This document shows positions 46,056 through 55,427 of a stretch of DNA of 64,000 nt, one piece after another. Below the pieces are notes generated by a model that was given only the letters and a program-made list of their open reading frames with translations, did no database searches and was not told the origin of the DNA. The stretch covers positions 3,351,001 through 3,415,000 of the forward strand of contig NZ_CP108041.1 of assembly GCF_036173065.1 (NCBI RefSeq). The letters are read 5' to 3'. Each line of letters begins with the position of its first letter. Position 1 is the first letter of the stretch. The position numbers were made by a program, and so were the translations under genes. The stretch is from Rhodococcus sp. NBC_00297 (GTDB lineage: Bacteria > Actinomycetota > Actinomycetes > Mycobacteriales > Mycobacteriaceae).

Positions 46056-47266
46056 GCGTGTGCCTCGGCCGTCACCTCGCCGAAGGCGCCGCTACGGCGC
46101 AGGCTGGCGATGGTCTCCTCGTCGTAGCCGAGGTCGGCCACGATCTCCTCGAGGTTCTCCCCGCGCTGCGGTGCACGTCGGTATTCGGGACGCTGCGGCC
46201 CGAAGTTGACGGGGGAGGCGAGTTGGCGCACCGTGTCGTACACCGGGTGCTCGGTCTCGACGATGAGATTGCGTGCGAGCGTGTGGGGTTCGGTGAGCGC
46301 GTGCGCCACGTCGTTGATCGGTCCGGACGGAACGCCTGCCGGGCCCAGCAGCGACAACCAATGTGCGACGGTGTCGGTGGCGAACACGTCCTCCAACATC
46401 GGCAGCAGAACGTCCTTGTTCTGCCCCCGCAGGGAAAAGCTCGCGAAGCGAGGATCGGCACCGAGATCGGGTCGGCCGATGGCGACGACGAGCCGTTCCC
46501 AGAACTTCTCCTTGGCGCAGCCGACGATGAGCCAGCCGTCCGTGGCCTCGAAGGCCTGGAACGGGACCAGCGACGGGTGGGCCGAATTCTTGGTTCGCAC
46601 CGGCTCGAAACCCGCGTTGAGATGCCACGTCGCGGGATACGTCAACAGCGACATCGCGGTGTCGTACAGCGACACGTCGCAGTCCCCGCCGACACCGTCG
46701 CGCCGCGCGGCGTGCAGACCGGAGAGCAGGCTGATCGCGGCGACGAACCCGCCCGAGTAGTCCACCAGCGAGAGACCGGATTTGGTGGGTGGGCCGTCGG
46801 GATCACCGGTGACGCTCATCCAGCCCGCGAGTCCCTGCAGGATGTAGTCGTAGCCGGGTTCCTTCGCGCGCGGACCGGTCATACCGAACCCGGTCAGGCT
46901 GCAGCAGACGATGGCGGGGTTGAGGTGCTTGAGGTCGTCGTACGTGATGCCGATCTTGGCGGGAACGTCACCGCGCAGGTTCGAATAGACTGCGTCGCTG
47001 GACTTCACGAGGTCCTCGAAGACGGAGCGCCCGGCGGGTGTGGAGAGATCGAGCGACAGACTGCGTTTGTTGCGGTTGAACGTCTCGAAGAAGAGCGAGT
47101 CCTCGCCCTCGTTGAACGGCGGCACGTACCGGCCGACGTCACCGCCGACGTTGGGGTCCTCGATCTTGATGACGTCGGCACCGAGGTCGGCGAGGTGAAG
47201 ACTGCCGAACGGGCCTGCGCCGTACTGTTCCAGCGAGATGATGCGGACATCCTCGAGTGGTTTCAT
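46052..47266 (-). CDS. Class III CoA-transferase (CaiB/BaiF family)
   Basis: 404 residues. LEDVRIISLEQYGAGPFGSLHLADLGADVIKIEDP at the N terminus, NRNKRSLSLDLSTPAGR, and the catalytic Asp in GDCDVSLYDTAMSLL fit family III CoA-transferases. They move CoA from succinyl-CoA or acetyl-CoA to an organic acid. ATG 47266 overlaps the MaoC stop by four bases. In itaconate degradation the same family (Ict/RipA) activates the dicarboxylate, which is the working model for this operon. Confidence 0.9.
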   Translation of the reverse strand: MKPLEDVRIISLEQYGAGPFGSLHLADLGADVIKIEDPNVGGDVGRYVPPFNEGEDSLFFETFNRNKRSLSLDLSTPAGRSVFEDLVKSSDAVYSNLRGDVPAKIGITYDDLKHLNPAIVCCSLTGFGMTGPRAKEPGYDYILQGLAGWMSVTGDPDGPPTKSGLSLVDYSGGFVAAISLLSGLHAARRDGVGGDCDVSLYDTAMSLLTYPATWHLNAGFEPVRTKNSAHPSLVPFQAFEATDGWLIVGCAKEKFWERLVVAIGRPDLGADPRFASFSLRGQNKDVLLPMLEDVFATDTVAHWLSLLGPAGVPSGPINDVAHALTEPHTLARNLIVETEHPVYDTVRQLASPVNFGPQRPEYRRAPQRGENLEEIVADLGYDEETIASLRRSGAFGEVTAEAHA

Positions 47267-47814
47267 CGTGCGTCGCCTTTCGTGTCGGACGGCAGCTGCA
47301 GCGGACCGCTCTGCGCCTCCGGGAAGTAGTTCTGGCCGATGCCGCTCTCTCGCGTCGCCACCATGACGGAGCGTTTCCACGAGATGACCTCCACGCCATC
47401 CTGATTGAGGCCACGGGTGATCATCGAGACGATGCCGGCATAGGGGCGGGACTCGGAGAGTCGCAGGCCCGTGCAGATGCTCTCTGCGTACAGCGTGTCG
47501 CCCTCGTACACGGGGTGAGACATCTTGATGTCGGTGAACGCGAGATTGGAGATCGCGTTCTGGCTCATGTCGAGTACGGAGATGCCGAGAATCACCGCAA
47601 CCGTGAAGCCCGAGTTCACGATGACGCGCCCCTCGGTGATCGGGTTCTGCGCCGCGAGATGTGCGTTGAAGTGATTCTGGTTCGTGTTCATCGACAGCAG
47701 CGTGATCCACGTGTTGTCGGCCTGCGAGACGGTGCGTCCCAGAGGGTGCTGGTAGACGTCACCCACCACGTAATCCTCGAAGAAGCGCCCTAGAACGGCC
47801 GGATGGACTGCCAC
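47263..47814 (-). CDS. MaoC-like dehydratase, resembling mesaconyl-CoA hydratase
   Basis: 183 residues, single hot-dog domain. FFEDYVVGDVYQHPLGRTVSQADNTWITLLSMNTNQNHFNAHLA, then IVNSGFTVAVILGISV…ISNLAFTDIKMSHPVYEGDTLYAES matches the MaoC subgroup that hydrates mesaconyl-CoA or 2-methylfumaryl-CoA. The catalytic Asp/His pair falls in QADN…NHFN. It is the first gene of the operon. An ACATCAGATGATT element lies 46 bases upstream of its ATG, probably the GntR operator. Confidence 0.88.
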   Translation of the reverse strand: MAVHPAVLGRFFEDYVVGDVYQHPLGRTVSQADNTWITLLSMNTNQNHFNAHLAAQNPITEGRVIVNSGFTVAVILGISVLDMSQNAISNLAFTDIKMSHPVYEGDTLYAESICTGLRLSESRPYAGIVSMITRGLNQDGVEVISWKRSVMVATRESGIGQNYFPEAQSGPLQLPSDTKGDAR

Positions 47815-47859
47815 GGTGTCTCCCTGTGTCGGTCGGCGAAGCCTGCACCTGAACCATAA

Positions 47860-47872
47860 ACATCAGATGATT
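47860..47872 (+). promoter_or_regulatory. Candidate GntR operator, MaoC operon promoter
   Basis: ACATCAGATGATT (47860-47872), with central CATC-A-GATG symmetry. A partial inverted copy, ATCTGATG, is at 47909-47916. The same 13-mer recurs at 54197-54209. Confidence 0.7.
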
Positions 47873-47950
47873 AGACCGTCAAGGGGGAGTTCTGACCGGA
47901 TCTGCGAGATCTGATGCGGTCAATTCTCACGAAAGAGCAGATGTTTGGTG

Positions 47951-48685
47951 CTACTGAGTGCGCAGCTTGTCCATCTGTCGGTAGGAGCCGCCCAGATGGT
48001 CGAGGTGGCGACGCATCATGTCCATCGCGGACATCGAGTCGCCCGCGGCGACGACGTCGAGAATCGCCCGATGGTCGTGGTCGACGCACTGCCAGAAGCC
48101 CTCCGGCGCGTGATCACGACCGAAACGCTTCGACAGCACCCGGAACACCGGTGCCGTGATGAGTTCGAGCAGGGGATTCTGCGCAGCGCGCAGCAGGACG
48201 AGGTGGAACTCCTGGTTCTTGACGAAGGTCTCCGGCCCCTGGGCGTCGGTGGGATCGAAGATCGAGGCGCGCAGTTGATCGAGGTGGTCCTCGGTGCGGC
48301 GGAAGGCGGCCATGCCCGCCGCAGGCACCTCCATGAGGTTGCGTACCTCCATCAGCTGGTCGACAGTGACGGCATCGGCCGTGGTCATGAGCGCGACACC
48401 GGTTTCGAGGTGCTCGCTGATGTGGCCGACGCTGGGCACCGCCACGAAGCTGCCGCCCGTGACGCCGCGAGTGGTGAGGATCAAATTCTGGCTAGCCAAC
48501 GACCGTAGGGCTTCGCGGATGGTGCTCCGGCCGACGCCGAACTCCGCCGTCAGTTCCGTGTCGCTGGGGAGGCGCTCACCCGGCTGCAGTTCGCCCGACA
48601 GGATGCGGTCGCGCAGTCGTGTCGCGAGTGCGGCGTAGGCCGGCGTGCTCTTGGCGCTCGGATCGGCGGTCGAGGATTCGGGCAC
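47951..48685 (-). CDS. GntR-family regulator, FadR subfamily
   Basis: 244 residues from GTG 48685. The N-terminal winged helix is clear: AYAALATRLRDRILSGELQPGERLPSDTELTAEFGVGRSTIREALRSLASQNLILTTRGVTGGSFVA. The C-terminal FCD domain (TVDQLMEVRNLMEVPAAGMAA…NQEFHLVLLRAAQNPLLELI) normally binds a carboxylate or CoA-ester effector and often a metal ion. It lies between the MaoC operon and the hyuAB operon, and repeated ACATCAGAxGATT-like sites occur in the promoter regions of both and of the downstream importer, so it probably controls all three and itself. Confidence 0.92.
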   Translation of the reverse strand: MPESSTADPSAKSTPAYAALATRLRDRILSGELQPGERLPSDTELTAEFGVGRSTIREALRSLASQNLILTTRGVTGGSFVAVPSVGHISEHLETGVALMTTADAVTVDQLMEVRNLMEVPAAGMAAFRRTEDHLDQLRASIFDPTDAQGPETFVKNQEFHLVLLRAAQNPLLELITAPVFRVLSKRFGRDHAPEGFWQCVDHDHRAILDVVAAGDSMSAMDMMRRHLDHLGGSYRQMDKLRTQ

Positions 48686-49055
48686 TGAGGCGGGCCTCTC
48701 GGTCGGTCGTCCGGCTCGTGACGACGGGCGATCACGTGGGGCGACGGTGGCGGAACAGCACGAGCGTAGCGCGAGCGACTGCGGCGAGCAGCGGCATCCG
48801 AAGATCGGGCACCATGGCAATACATCGGCTGTTTAGGGTGTCGAATGCCGTCGAGTGGGACTGAAGGGCACCTGACGAGGCGTCACCTGCCCAAAACATC
48901 AGAGGTATTGCATTCGGGCACAGGGTGGCGCACTATGACTCGGGTCACCTTCGCAGGGTGCACAGAGACCCCGCACGGACTCCCGGACTGCAGCGACGCG
49001 TCCCGGTCGTCCCACTCCTGCTCCCCACGTGAGAGCCGACAGAATTGGATGGCAC
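48686..49055. promoter_or_regulatory. 370-base divergent gntR/hyuA region with two operator-like sites
   Basis: TACATCGGCTGTTTAG (48821-48836) matches the motif TACATCAGATGATTAG at 12 of 16 bases and ACATCAGAGGTATTG (48896-48910) shares its first nine bases' pattern with one change. Both lie between the regulator and hyuA. No gene was seen in the stretch. Confidence 0.55.
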
Positions 49056-51137
49056 ATGAAACGAATCGGAGTCGACGTCGGTGGAACCTTCACCGACCTC
49101 GTGTTGTGGGACGACGACGGCACCGTGGTGGTGCACAAGACGCCGTCGACCAACCACGATCCCTCGATCGGCACGATGGACGGCATCGCTGTCCTGGCCG
49201 AGCGGGCGGGAATCGACCCGGCCGAGATCGACATGTTCTTCCACGGCACGACGGTGGCCACCAACATCGTCCTCGAGCACAACGGGTGCGACGTCGGAAT
49301 GATCACGACGGAGGGGTTCCGCGACCTCCTGCACATCGCGCGCAAGAAGCGACCCCTGAACTACTCCAACTACCAGGATCTGCCGTGGCAGAAGTGGCAA
49401 CTGGTACCGCGGCGGAACCGGCGCGTCGTTCCGGAGCGTATCGACGCCTCCGGCGCCGTCCTGACACCCCTGGACGAAGATGCTGTGCGGGAACAGGTTC
49501 GGCTCCTGCGCGAGCGAGGTGTCGACGCCATCGCCGTCGCTTTTCTGCACTCCTACCGCAACCCGACCCACGAGCAGCGGGTCAAGGCGATCATCGCCGA
49601 GGAGTTCCCCGGCGTCTTCGTGTCGCTGTCCAGTGAGGTCGCTCCGCAGTACCGCGAGTACGAGCGCTTCTCCACCGCCGCGCTCAATGCGTTCATCGGG
49701 CCGAAGACGTCGCAGTACATCGAGAACCTCGCACAGAAGGCGAGCGCGGCACAAGTCGGCGAGGACGTGCACCTCATGACCTCCGCCGGCGGACTGGTCA
49801 CCTCCCGGAGCGCCAGTGAGATTCCCGTGTCACTGCTGACCAGCGGTGTGGTCGCCGGTCTCCTCGGCGGCTGCGCCATCGGCAAGGCGTCGGGCTTCCC
49901 CAGCGTCATCACCCTCGACGTCGGCGGCACCTCGGCGGACGTGGGAGTGGCGCCCGACGGCGCACTGCGGATGAAGCACCTCCTGGACACCCGCATCGGC
50001 GACTACCACGCGATGGTGCCGATGGCGGAGGTCGACACCATCGGCGCCGGCGGTGGCTCCATCGCGGTGGTCGACGACGGCGGCATGTTCCGCGTCGGAC
50101 CGCGCAGCGCCGGTGCCGTTCCCGGACCTGCGTGCTACGGCCACGGCGGTACCGAGCCGACCTCGACCGACGCGATGGTCATGATGGGGTGGCTGCGCGA
50201 GAACAGTTTCCTGTCGGGCACCATGCGGGTTCAGCCGGAACTCGCCCGCACCGCCATCCAGACCCACATCGCCGACAAGCTGGACGCGCCTCTCGACGAG
50301 GCGGCGATGGGCATCTTCAAGATCCTCGCGCACTCCATGACGGAAGCCATCAGCCTGCACTCGGTGCGCAAGGGGTACGACCCCCGCGACTTCTCCCTCA
50401 TCGCGGAAGGTGGAGCAGGGCCGCTGTTCGCGTGGCAGATCGCCGATCAGCTCGGTATCCCGCGCGTCATCGTGCCCGGCCACCCCGGCATCACGTCGGC
50501 GGTCGGTCTGCTCACCACCGACATCCGCTACGAGGAGCCCACCACGGTGTGGACCTCGTCGGCCGACCCGGACATCGAGCTGCTGCGTCAGCAGGTCGAG
50601 CGGCTGTCCGAGCAGGCAGTGGCCCAGTTGCGGGCGGACGGGGTCGCGCCGGAGAACATCTCGCTCGAGCGCAGCGTCGACTGCCGCTACGTGGGGCAAG
50701 GGTACGAGCTCCGCGTGCAGGCACCCGACGGCGAGATCGACGACGTCTGGGTGAAGACGACGGCCGAGGCCTTCCACGAGGCGCACGGGCGCACGTACTC
50801 CCAGCGCTTCGACGACAAGCCCGTGCAGCTGATCAACGTCCGTGTCACGGGCGTCGGTGCGGTGCCTCACGTGCGCATCGCCGACATCGAGAAGGGCACC
50901 ACCGACGCCTCCGCCGCGATCAAGACCACGGCCCGCGCGCTTTTCTGGAAAGACGACACCGCGAAGCCCGAATGGGTCGAGACCCCGGTGTACGAGCGAT
51001 CACTCCTGCTGGCGGGCAACCGGTTCGACGGACCCGCCATCGTCGAGCAGTTCGACTCGACCACCATCGTCGGAATGAATCAGCACGCCACCGTCGACGC
51101 CGTCGGCCACATCATCATCGAGAGGAACCTCGCATGA
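49056..51137 (+). CDS. hyuA: Hydantoinase/oxoprolinase A-type subunit (HyuA)
   Basis: 693 residues from ATG 49056 (MKRIGVDVGGTFTDLVLWDDD). The actin-like ATPase blocks are present: VDVGGTFTDLV, FFHGTTVATN, ITLDVGGTSADVG and the C-terminal RSVDCRYVGQGYELRVQ. With HyuB it forms ATP-dependent hydrolases of hydantoins, 5-oxoproline and related cyclic amides (or carboxylases of ketones in the acetone-carboxylase branch). It overlaps hyuB by four bases. A following amidase gene favours amide ring opening. The upstream ATG at 49029 is possible but not supported. Confidence 0.92.
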   Translation: MKRIGVDVGGTFTDLVLWDDDGTVVVHKTPSTNHDPSIGTMDGIAVLAERAGIDPAEIDMFFHGTTVATNIVLEHNGCDVGMITTEGFRDLLHIARKKRPLNYSNYQDLPWQKWQLVPRRNRRVVPERIDASGAVLTPLDEDAVREQVRLLRERGVDAIAVAFLHSYRNPTHEQRVKAIIAEEFPGVFVSLSSEVAPQYREYERFSTAALNAFIGPKTSQYIENLAQKASAAQVGEDVHLMTSAGGLVTSRSASEIPVSLLTSGVVAGLLGGCAIGKASGFPSVITLDVGGTSADVGVAPDGALRMKHLLDTRIGDYHAMVPMAEVDTIGAGGGSIAVVDDGGMFRVGPRSAGAVPGPACYGHGGTEPTSTDAMVMMGWLRENSFLSGTMRVQPELARTAIQTHIADKLDAPLDEAAMGIFKILAHSMTEAISLHSVRKGYDPRDFSLIAEGGAGPLFAWQIADQLGIPRVIVPGHPGITSAVGLLTTDIRYEEPTTVWTSSADPDIELLRQQVERLSEQAVAQLRADGVAPENISLERSVDCRYVGQGYELRVQAPDGEIDDVWVKTTAEAFHEAHGRTYSQRFDDKPVQLINVRVTGVGAVPHVRIADIEKGTTDASAAIKTTARALFWKDDTAKPEWVETPVYERSLLLAGNRFDGPAIVEQFDSTTIVGMNQHATVDAVGHIIIERNLA

Positions 51138-52951
51138 GCAAGACGCTGATGCCCACCACCGGAGTCTCGTTGGCGGGTGACTCCACGCGCACGTGGAACG
51201 ACGTGGAGGTCGATCCGATCACGCTCCGGGTGATCGGCGGTGCTCTGCAGTCGATGGCCAAGGAGATGGCCCAGGTGCTCTACCGAATGGCGTACTCCAG
51301 CCTCATCCGCGAGTCGGAGGACCTCGGCGCCGGCATCTTCGACATCAACGGGCGTGAGCTGTGCGAGTCGGATTCAACACCGATGCACTGCGGTTCGATC
51401 CCCGCCTACATCCGGGGTGTCAACCGCAGGCTCGCGGGAACGTACGAGCCGGGTGACGTGATCCTGCACAACCATCCGTACCACGGCGCCGCACACTCGC
51501 CGGACTACGGCGTCATCATCCCGATCTTCTGGCAGGGCGAACACATCGGCTTCGCGGGCTGCACCGGCCACGTCTCCGACGTGGGCGGCAACTTCCCCGG
51601 ACTGTGCATGGACGTCGTCGACGTGTGGGCCGAGGGCAAGCTCATGGACTCGATGAAGATCTACCAGGCGGGCGTCCGCAACGACTACCTCATCCAGCAC
51701 ATTCTCGACAACGTCCGCACCCCCGAGCAGAACCGTGGCGACCTCGAGGCCCTCATCGCGTGCTCGCGGATCGGCGAGAAGCGCTTCACGGAGCTGCTCG
51801 AGAAGTACGGTCTCGACACCGTCATGAGTGCGGGCGAACGGTGGATGGACTACTCGGAGTCCATGCTGCGTGCGAAGATCCGCGAGATTCCCGACGGCAG
51901 CTACGAGGCACCGATCGGCTACCTCGACGACGACGGCAAGAACCGCGACGAGCCGCTGAAGGTGGCCGTACGCGTGCAGGTCGAGGGGGAGGACATCCTG
52001 ATCGACCTCACCGGCTCGAACAGTCAGGTCCCCACCGCATTCAACGTCCCCTTCGAGGGGTCGGTCCTCCCGGTCGCGGTCTCGGCCATCCGGACCATCC
52101 TGTTGGACGAGGACCTCACCGAGGACTTCGTTCCGCAGAACGACGGCTGCTTCCGACCCGTCAAGGCGTACGCACCCGAGGGCACCATCTTCAACCCGGA
52201 CTTCCCGGCGTCGTGCTTCGCGCGGTTCTCTCAGGTGAACCGGGTGTTCGACTCGATCAATCTCGCTCTCGCACCGGTCCTTCCGGACCATGCGATCGCA
52301 GGATCGTCCGCGGCGCTGTGTGCCATCGCGTACTCGGGAATCGCGCCCGACGGCGAGTCGTACTGGGTGTACATCGAGATCAACGAGGGGTCGTACGGCG
52401 GCCGCAACGGTAAGGACGGCATGGACGCCGTCGACGCGCTGATGGCCAACACCCGTAACAACCCCATCGAGGAGCTCGAGCTCAATCACGCCATGCGGGC
52501 GCTGCGATACGAGTTGCGTGACGAGGCACCTGCTCCCGGCAAGTGGCGTGGCGGTATCGGCAGCGTGCGCAAGTGGTTGATGGAGACCGACACATTCCTG
52601 GGCTCCGAGGCGGACAACCGCTCGGATCCGCCGGCGGGAGCTCTCGGTGGGCACCAGGGCGTCTCGGGTGCGTTCACTCGTAACGCCGGGACCGACCGCG
52701 AGGAGGTGCTCTACTCCAAGGTGACCCAGGAGACGATCCGTGCAGGGGAGACCCTGGAGATCAAGCTCCCGTCCGGTGGCGGCTTCGGCGATCCCTTCGA
52801 GCGGGACCCGTTCCAGGTGTTGAGCGACGTCTGGGACGAGTACCTCACCGAGGAGGACGCGCGACGCGATTACGGTGTGGTCGTGAACACCGCATCGTGG
52901 ACCGTCGACGAGCACGCGACGGCGGAGCTGCGAGCGCGGAGCGCAGCCTGA
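51134..52951 (+). CDS. hyuB: Hydantoinase B/oxoprolinase-type subunit (HyuB)
   Basis: 605 residues. DPITLRVIGGALQSMAKEMAQVLYRMAYSSLIRESEDLGAGIFD, then GDVILHNHPYHGAAHSPDYGVIIPIF, AGCTGHVSDVGG (metal ligands) and a C-terminal LPSGGGFGDPFERDP are the usual HyuB blocks. It is the metal-binding partner of HyuA. Its end overlaps the predicted start of the amidase gene by 55 bases. Length is normal for the family. Confidence 0.93.
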   Translation: MSKTLMPTTGVSLAGDSTRTWNDVEVDPITLRVIGGALQSMAKEMAQVLYRMAYSSLIRESEDLGAGIFDINGRELCESDSTPMHCGSIPAYIRGVNRRLAGTYEPGDVILHNHPYHGAAHSPDYGVIIPIFWQGEHIGFAGCTGHVSDVGGNFPGLCMDVVDVWAEGKLMDSMKIYQAGVRNDYLIQHILDNVRTPEQNRGDLEALIACSRIGEKRFTELLEKYGLDTVMSAGERWMDYSESMLRAKIREIPDGSYEAPIGYLDDDGKNRDEPLKVAVRVQVEGEDILIDLTGSNSQVPTAFNVPFEGSVLPVAVSAIRTILLDEDLTEDFVPQNDGCFRPVKAYAPEGTIFNPDFPASCFARFSQVNRVFDSINLALAPVLPDHAIAGSSAALCAIAYSGIAPDGESYWVYIEINEGSYGGRNGKDGMDAVDALMANTRNNPIEELELNHAMRALRYELRDEAPAPGKWRGGIGSVRKWLMETDTFLGSEADNRSDPPAGALGGHQGVSGAFTRNAGTDREEVLYSKVTQETIRAGETLEIKLPSGGGFGDPFERDPFQVLSDVWDEYLTEEDARRDYGVVVNTASWTVDEHATAELRARSAA

Positions 52952-54207
52952 CCGAGAGTGGGGGACAGGCCGGTGAGACACCGGACCTGTCCCCGCTCGC
53001 TCTCGACCGTCGGTTGGGGAGCGTCATCCGGTGGATCGATGCACCCCCGGCCGGCGAGGGGCCTCTCGCGGGGAAGACCGTCGGGGTCAAGGACAACATC
53101 GACGTCGCCGGCATCGAGACCACCTGTGCCTCGGCCTACTTCACCGACCACCGGGCGGACCACGACGCTGACGTGGTGACACGCCTGCGTGCGGCCGGCG
53201 CTCGGGTGACCGCCAAACTGAACATGGCCGAGTTCGCCGTCGGCGTGACGTCGCAGAACTCGGCCGCGGGGCCGTCCCGCAACCCGTGGGACCTCGGCCG
53301 GATTCCGGGTGGCTCCAGCGGAGGCTCCGGTATCGCCGTCGCGGCGGGAATCGTGGACGCTGCGCTGGGTACCGACACCGGCGGTTCGGTCCGACTGCCC
53401 GCCGCTGCGTGCGGTGTCACCGGCCTGCGTCCGAGTAGAGGGTCGATCAGCACGGCCGGTGTTCACCCCGTCAGCGAGGAGTTCGACACGGTGGGCCCGA
53501 TGGCGCGCACGGTCGGGGAGGTGGCCGCCCTGTTCGACGCACTGTCCTCCCGCTCGACCGAGAACGTCACGGGCACAGTCCGTGTCGGAGTGCCGGACGT
53601 GTTCATCTCCGCCGACGTGGACGAGGGTGTGGCCCGTACCGTCCGAAACGCCGTGAGCTTGTTCGCCGAGCTGGACGTGACGATCGTTCCCGTGTCGCTG
53701 CCCTTCGCGGCCGACGCCCAGGACATCGTCTACACGATCGTCTACAGCGATCTCGCGCGTCACCATCGAGCGAGGCTGCGTACGCAGCCGTCCCTGTTCC
53801 AGGCGGCAACCAGAGAACGAATCATGCTGGGACTCGGCATCACCGACGAGGATCGCGCCGCGGCGCACGAGGCGGGCGAACGGTTCCGAGCCCTGCTGCG
53901 TCCGGTCCTCGAGGACGTCGACCTGGTGCTGACCCCGACGATGCCCGTGGACGTGCCGCCCCTCGCCGGCGGTGACGACGTGGTCGCCCTGTCTCGACGG
54001 ATGGGTCAGTTCACCTATCCGTGGTCGTTGCACGACGGACCGACTCTCGCGCTGCCGGTGGGGTTCCACCCACTGTCGGGGATGCCGGTCGGTGCCCAGC
54101 TCACCGCTGCGCGAAGTCGAGAGGGTGTGCTCTTCGAGGCAGGGATGCGGTATCAGGGCACGACGGACTGGCACGAGCGACGCCCTGGCCCGCCATACAT
54201 CAGATGA
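52897..54207 (+). CDS. Amidase (amidase-signature family)
   Basis: 436 residues from GTG 52897. The catalytic Lys-cisSer-Ser triad is visible: GKTVGVKDNIDVAG (Lys), PGGSSGGSGIAVAAG (cis-Ser) and TDTGGSVRLPAAACGVTGLRPS (Ser nucleophile). It hydrolyses an amide to acid and ammonia. The N terminus overlaps hyuB by 55 bases in another frame; no later in-frame ATG or GTG fits before the conserved domain, though a TTG or CTG start cannot be excluded. Its last codons contain a copy of the GntR-site motif, so regulation of the next operon lies inside its end. Confidence 0.88.
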   Translation: MDRRRARDGGAASAERSLTESGGQAGETPDLSPLALDRRLGSVIRWIDAPPAGEGPLAGKTVGVKDNIDVAGIETTCASAYFTDHRADHDADVVTRLRAAGARVTAKLNMAEFAVGVTSQNSAAGPSRNPWDLGRIPGGSSGGSGIAVAAGIVDAALGTDTGGSVRLPAAACGVTGLRPSRGSISTAGVHPVSEEFDTVGPMARTVGEVAALFDALSSRSTENVTGTVRVGVPDVFISADVDEGVARTVRNAVSLFAELDVTIVPVSLPFAADAQDIVYTIVYSDLARHHRARLRTQPSLFQAATRERIMLGLGITDEDRAAAHEAGERFRALLRPVLEDVDLVLTPTMPVDVPPLAGGDDVVALSRRMGQFTYPWSLHDGPTLALPVGFHPLSGMPVGAQLTAARSREGVLFEAGMRYQGTTDWHERRPGPPYIR

Positions 54208-54271
54208 TTGAGCGGCAATTGTCGGAATACCGGTGACAAATCACCACGAACGCTGTCAATCATCGTATGTA
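54197..54271. promoter_or_regulatory. Candidate GntR operator pair, importer promoter
   Basis: ACATCAGATGATT (54197-54209) is identical to the MaoC-promoter site; an inverted copy, AATCATCGTATGTA (54258-54271), reads TACATACGATGATT on the minus strand (12 of 14 bases). Together they flank the region before the binding-protein gene. Confidence 0.7.
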
Positions 54272-54383
54272 TCCCGTAAAGTCTGTGTTGCGTGGATCAC
54301 CAACCGCACTGCAGCCGAACGGATCAGGCGTCGGAGACGCCTCTCGTGGTCCGTCACCACATCGACCAGCCAGCGAGGAACAG

Positions 54384-55400
54384 ATGTACAGACGCAGAGT
54401 CGCGCCGCTTTTGGCGGTACTCGGACTGACCGTCGGACTGACCGCCTGCAGTTCGGGACCGGGCCGCGACGCAGACCCCGCGAACCCCGTCACCATCGAC
54501 GTGACGGTGTCGGCTGCCGCCGAGATCTACAGCATCCCGTGGCTCGTCGCACAGAAGCAGGGACTGTTCGAGAAGTACGGCGTCATCGTCGAGAACATCG
54601 TTCCGGGCAAGGGCGGCAGCGCGACCATGCGCACCCTCCTCGACGGCAACATCCCCATCGGTGAGGTCAGCTACCCCTCCATCGTGCAGGCCGACGCCGG
54701 TGGGTCCGAGCTGCGTATCGTGGGTGGCGGTACCCAGGGTCCGTATCCGATGAATTTCTATGCGCTGGCGTCGAACTCGGCGGTCGACTCGATCGACGAC
54801 GTCCGCCGGTGGGCGTACACGCGACCGAACTCCGCGTCGGACGCGCTCACCCGATTATTGCCCTCCCTCGCCGGCGCAGATCCTGCGCGGATCGAGCGCG
54901 TGTCGTCGGGTGGAATCGGGGAGGGGTTGGCCCTGCTCGAAGCGGGTTCCGTCGACATCGCCCTGATTCCGTCCATCGTCGCCGAACAGCGGCCGGAGGA
55001 CTTCAAGCTCATCGTCAGCAGCCCCGACTACATGAAGAGATTCCTGCAGTCGACCATCACCACGACCAAGGACTATGCCGCGAGCAACCCCGGCGTCGTC
55101 CGCGCCATCAACCACGGGTACACCGACGCGGTCGCCTCGATCAAGGCAGACCCCGTCGCAGCCGCCCGAATCTATGCGGACTACACAGGATTCGACGTCG
55201 AGTCGGCCACCGCCGTCGTCGAACGTGCCTCGTCCGTGGACACCTGGGGCGGCGGATTCGACGCGGCATCCGTCGAGGCCGCCCAGTCGGGTGTGGACGC
55301 GTCGGGCAGCGACCGTGTGCCCGATTTCTGCACCCTGTTCGATCCCGAGTTCCTCGCCCCCGACGTCGACGCCGACGTTCCCGGCAACTGCCCCGCCTGA
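54384..55400 (+). CDS. ABC transporter substrate-binding lipoprotein (NitT/TauT-type, NMT1/SsuA-like)
   Basis: 338 residues from ATG 54384, with GAGGAA upstream. Lipobox LTACSS (Cys22) then the NMT1/THI5-like binding fold: AAEIYSIPWLVAQKQGLFEKYGVIVENIVPGKGGSATMRTLLDGNIPIGEVSYPSIV. Members bind sulfonates, thiamine precursors, aromatic acids or similar small molecules. It heads the importer operon; gaps of 27 bases and overlaps link it to the ATPase and two permeases. The substrate is unknown, but the GntR-site motif ties it to the hyuAB and CoA-ester genes. Confidence 0.88.
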   Translation: MYRRRVAPLLAVLGLTVGLTACSSGPGRDADPANPVTIDVTVSAAAEIYSIPWLVAQKQGLFEKYGVIVENIVPGKGGSATMRTLLDGNIPIGEVSYPSIVQADAGGSELRIVGGGTQGPYPMNFYALASNSAVDSIDDVRRWAYTRPNSASDALTRLLPSLAGADPARIERVSSGGIGEGLALLEAGSVDIALIPSIVAEQRPEDFKLIVSSPDYMKRFLQSTITTTKDYAASNPGVVRAINHGYTDAVASIKADPVAAARIYADYTGFDVESATAVVERASSVDTWGGGFDAASVEAAQSGVDASGSDRVPDFCTLFDPEFLAPDVDADVPGNCPA

Positions 55401-55427
55401 CCTGCTCCTCGAGAAGAAGGTATCGAC

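Noticed and set aside
43639-47329. Several long plus-strand frames opposite the CoA-ester operon
   Set aside because: They are antisense shadows of well-supported genes with no family similarity.
50132-51133. A long upstream extension of the hyuB frame inside hyuA
   Set aside because: The translated extension is Arg/Pro-rich and unlike any HyuB; the ATG at 51134 with ATGA overlap is the natural start.
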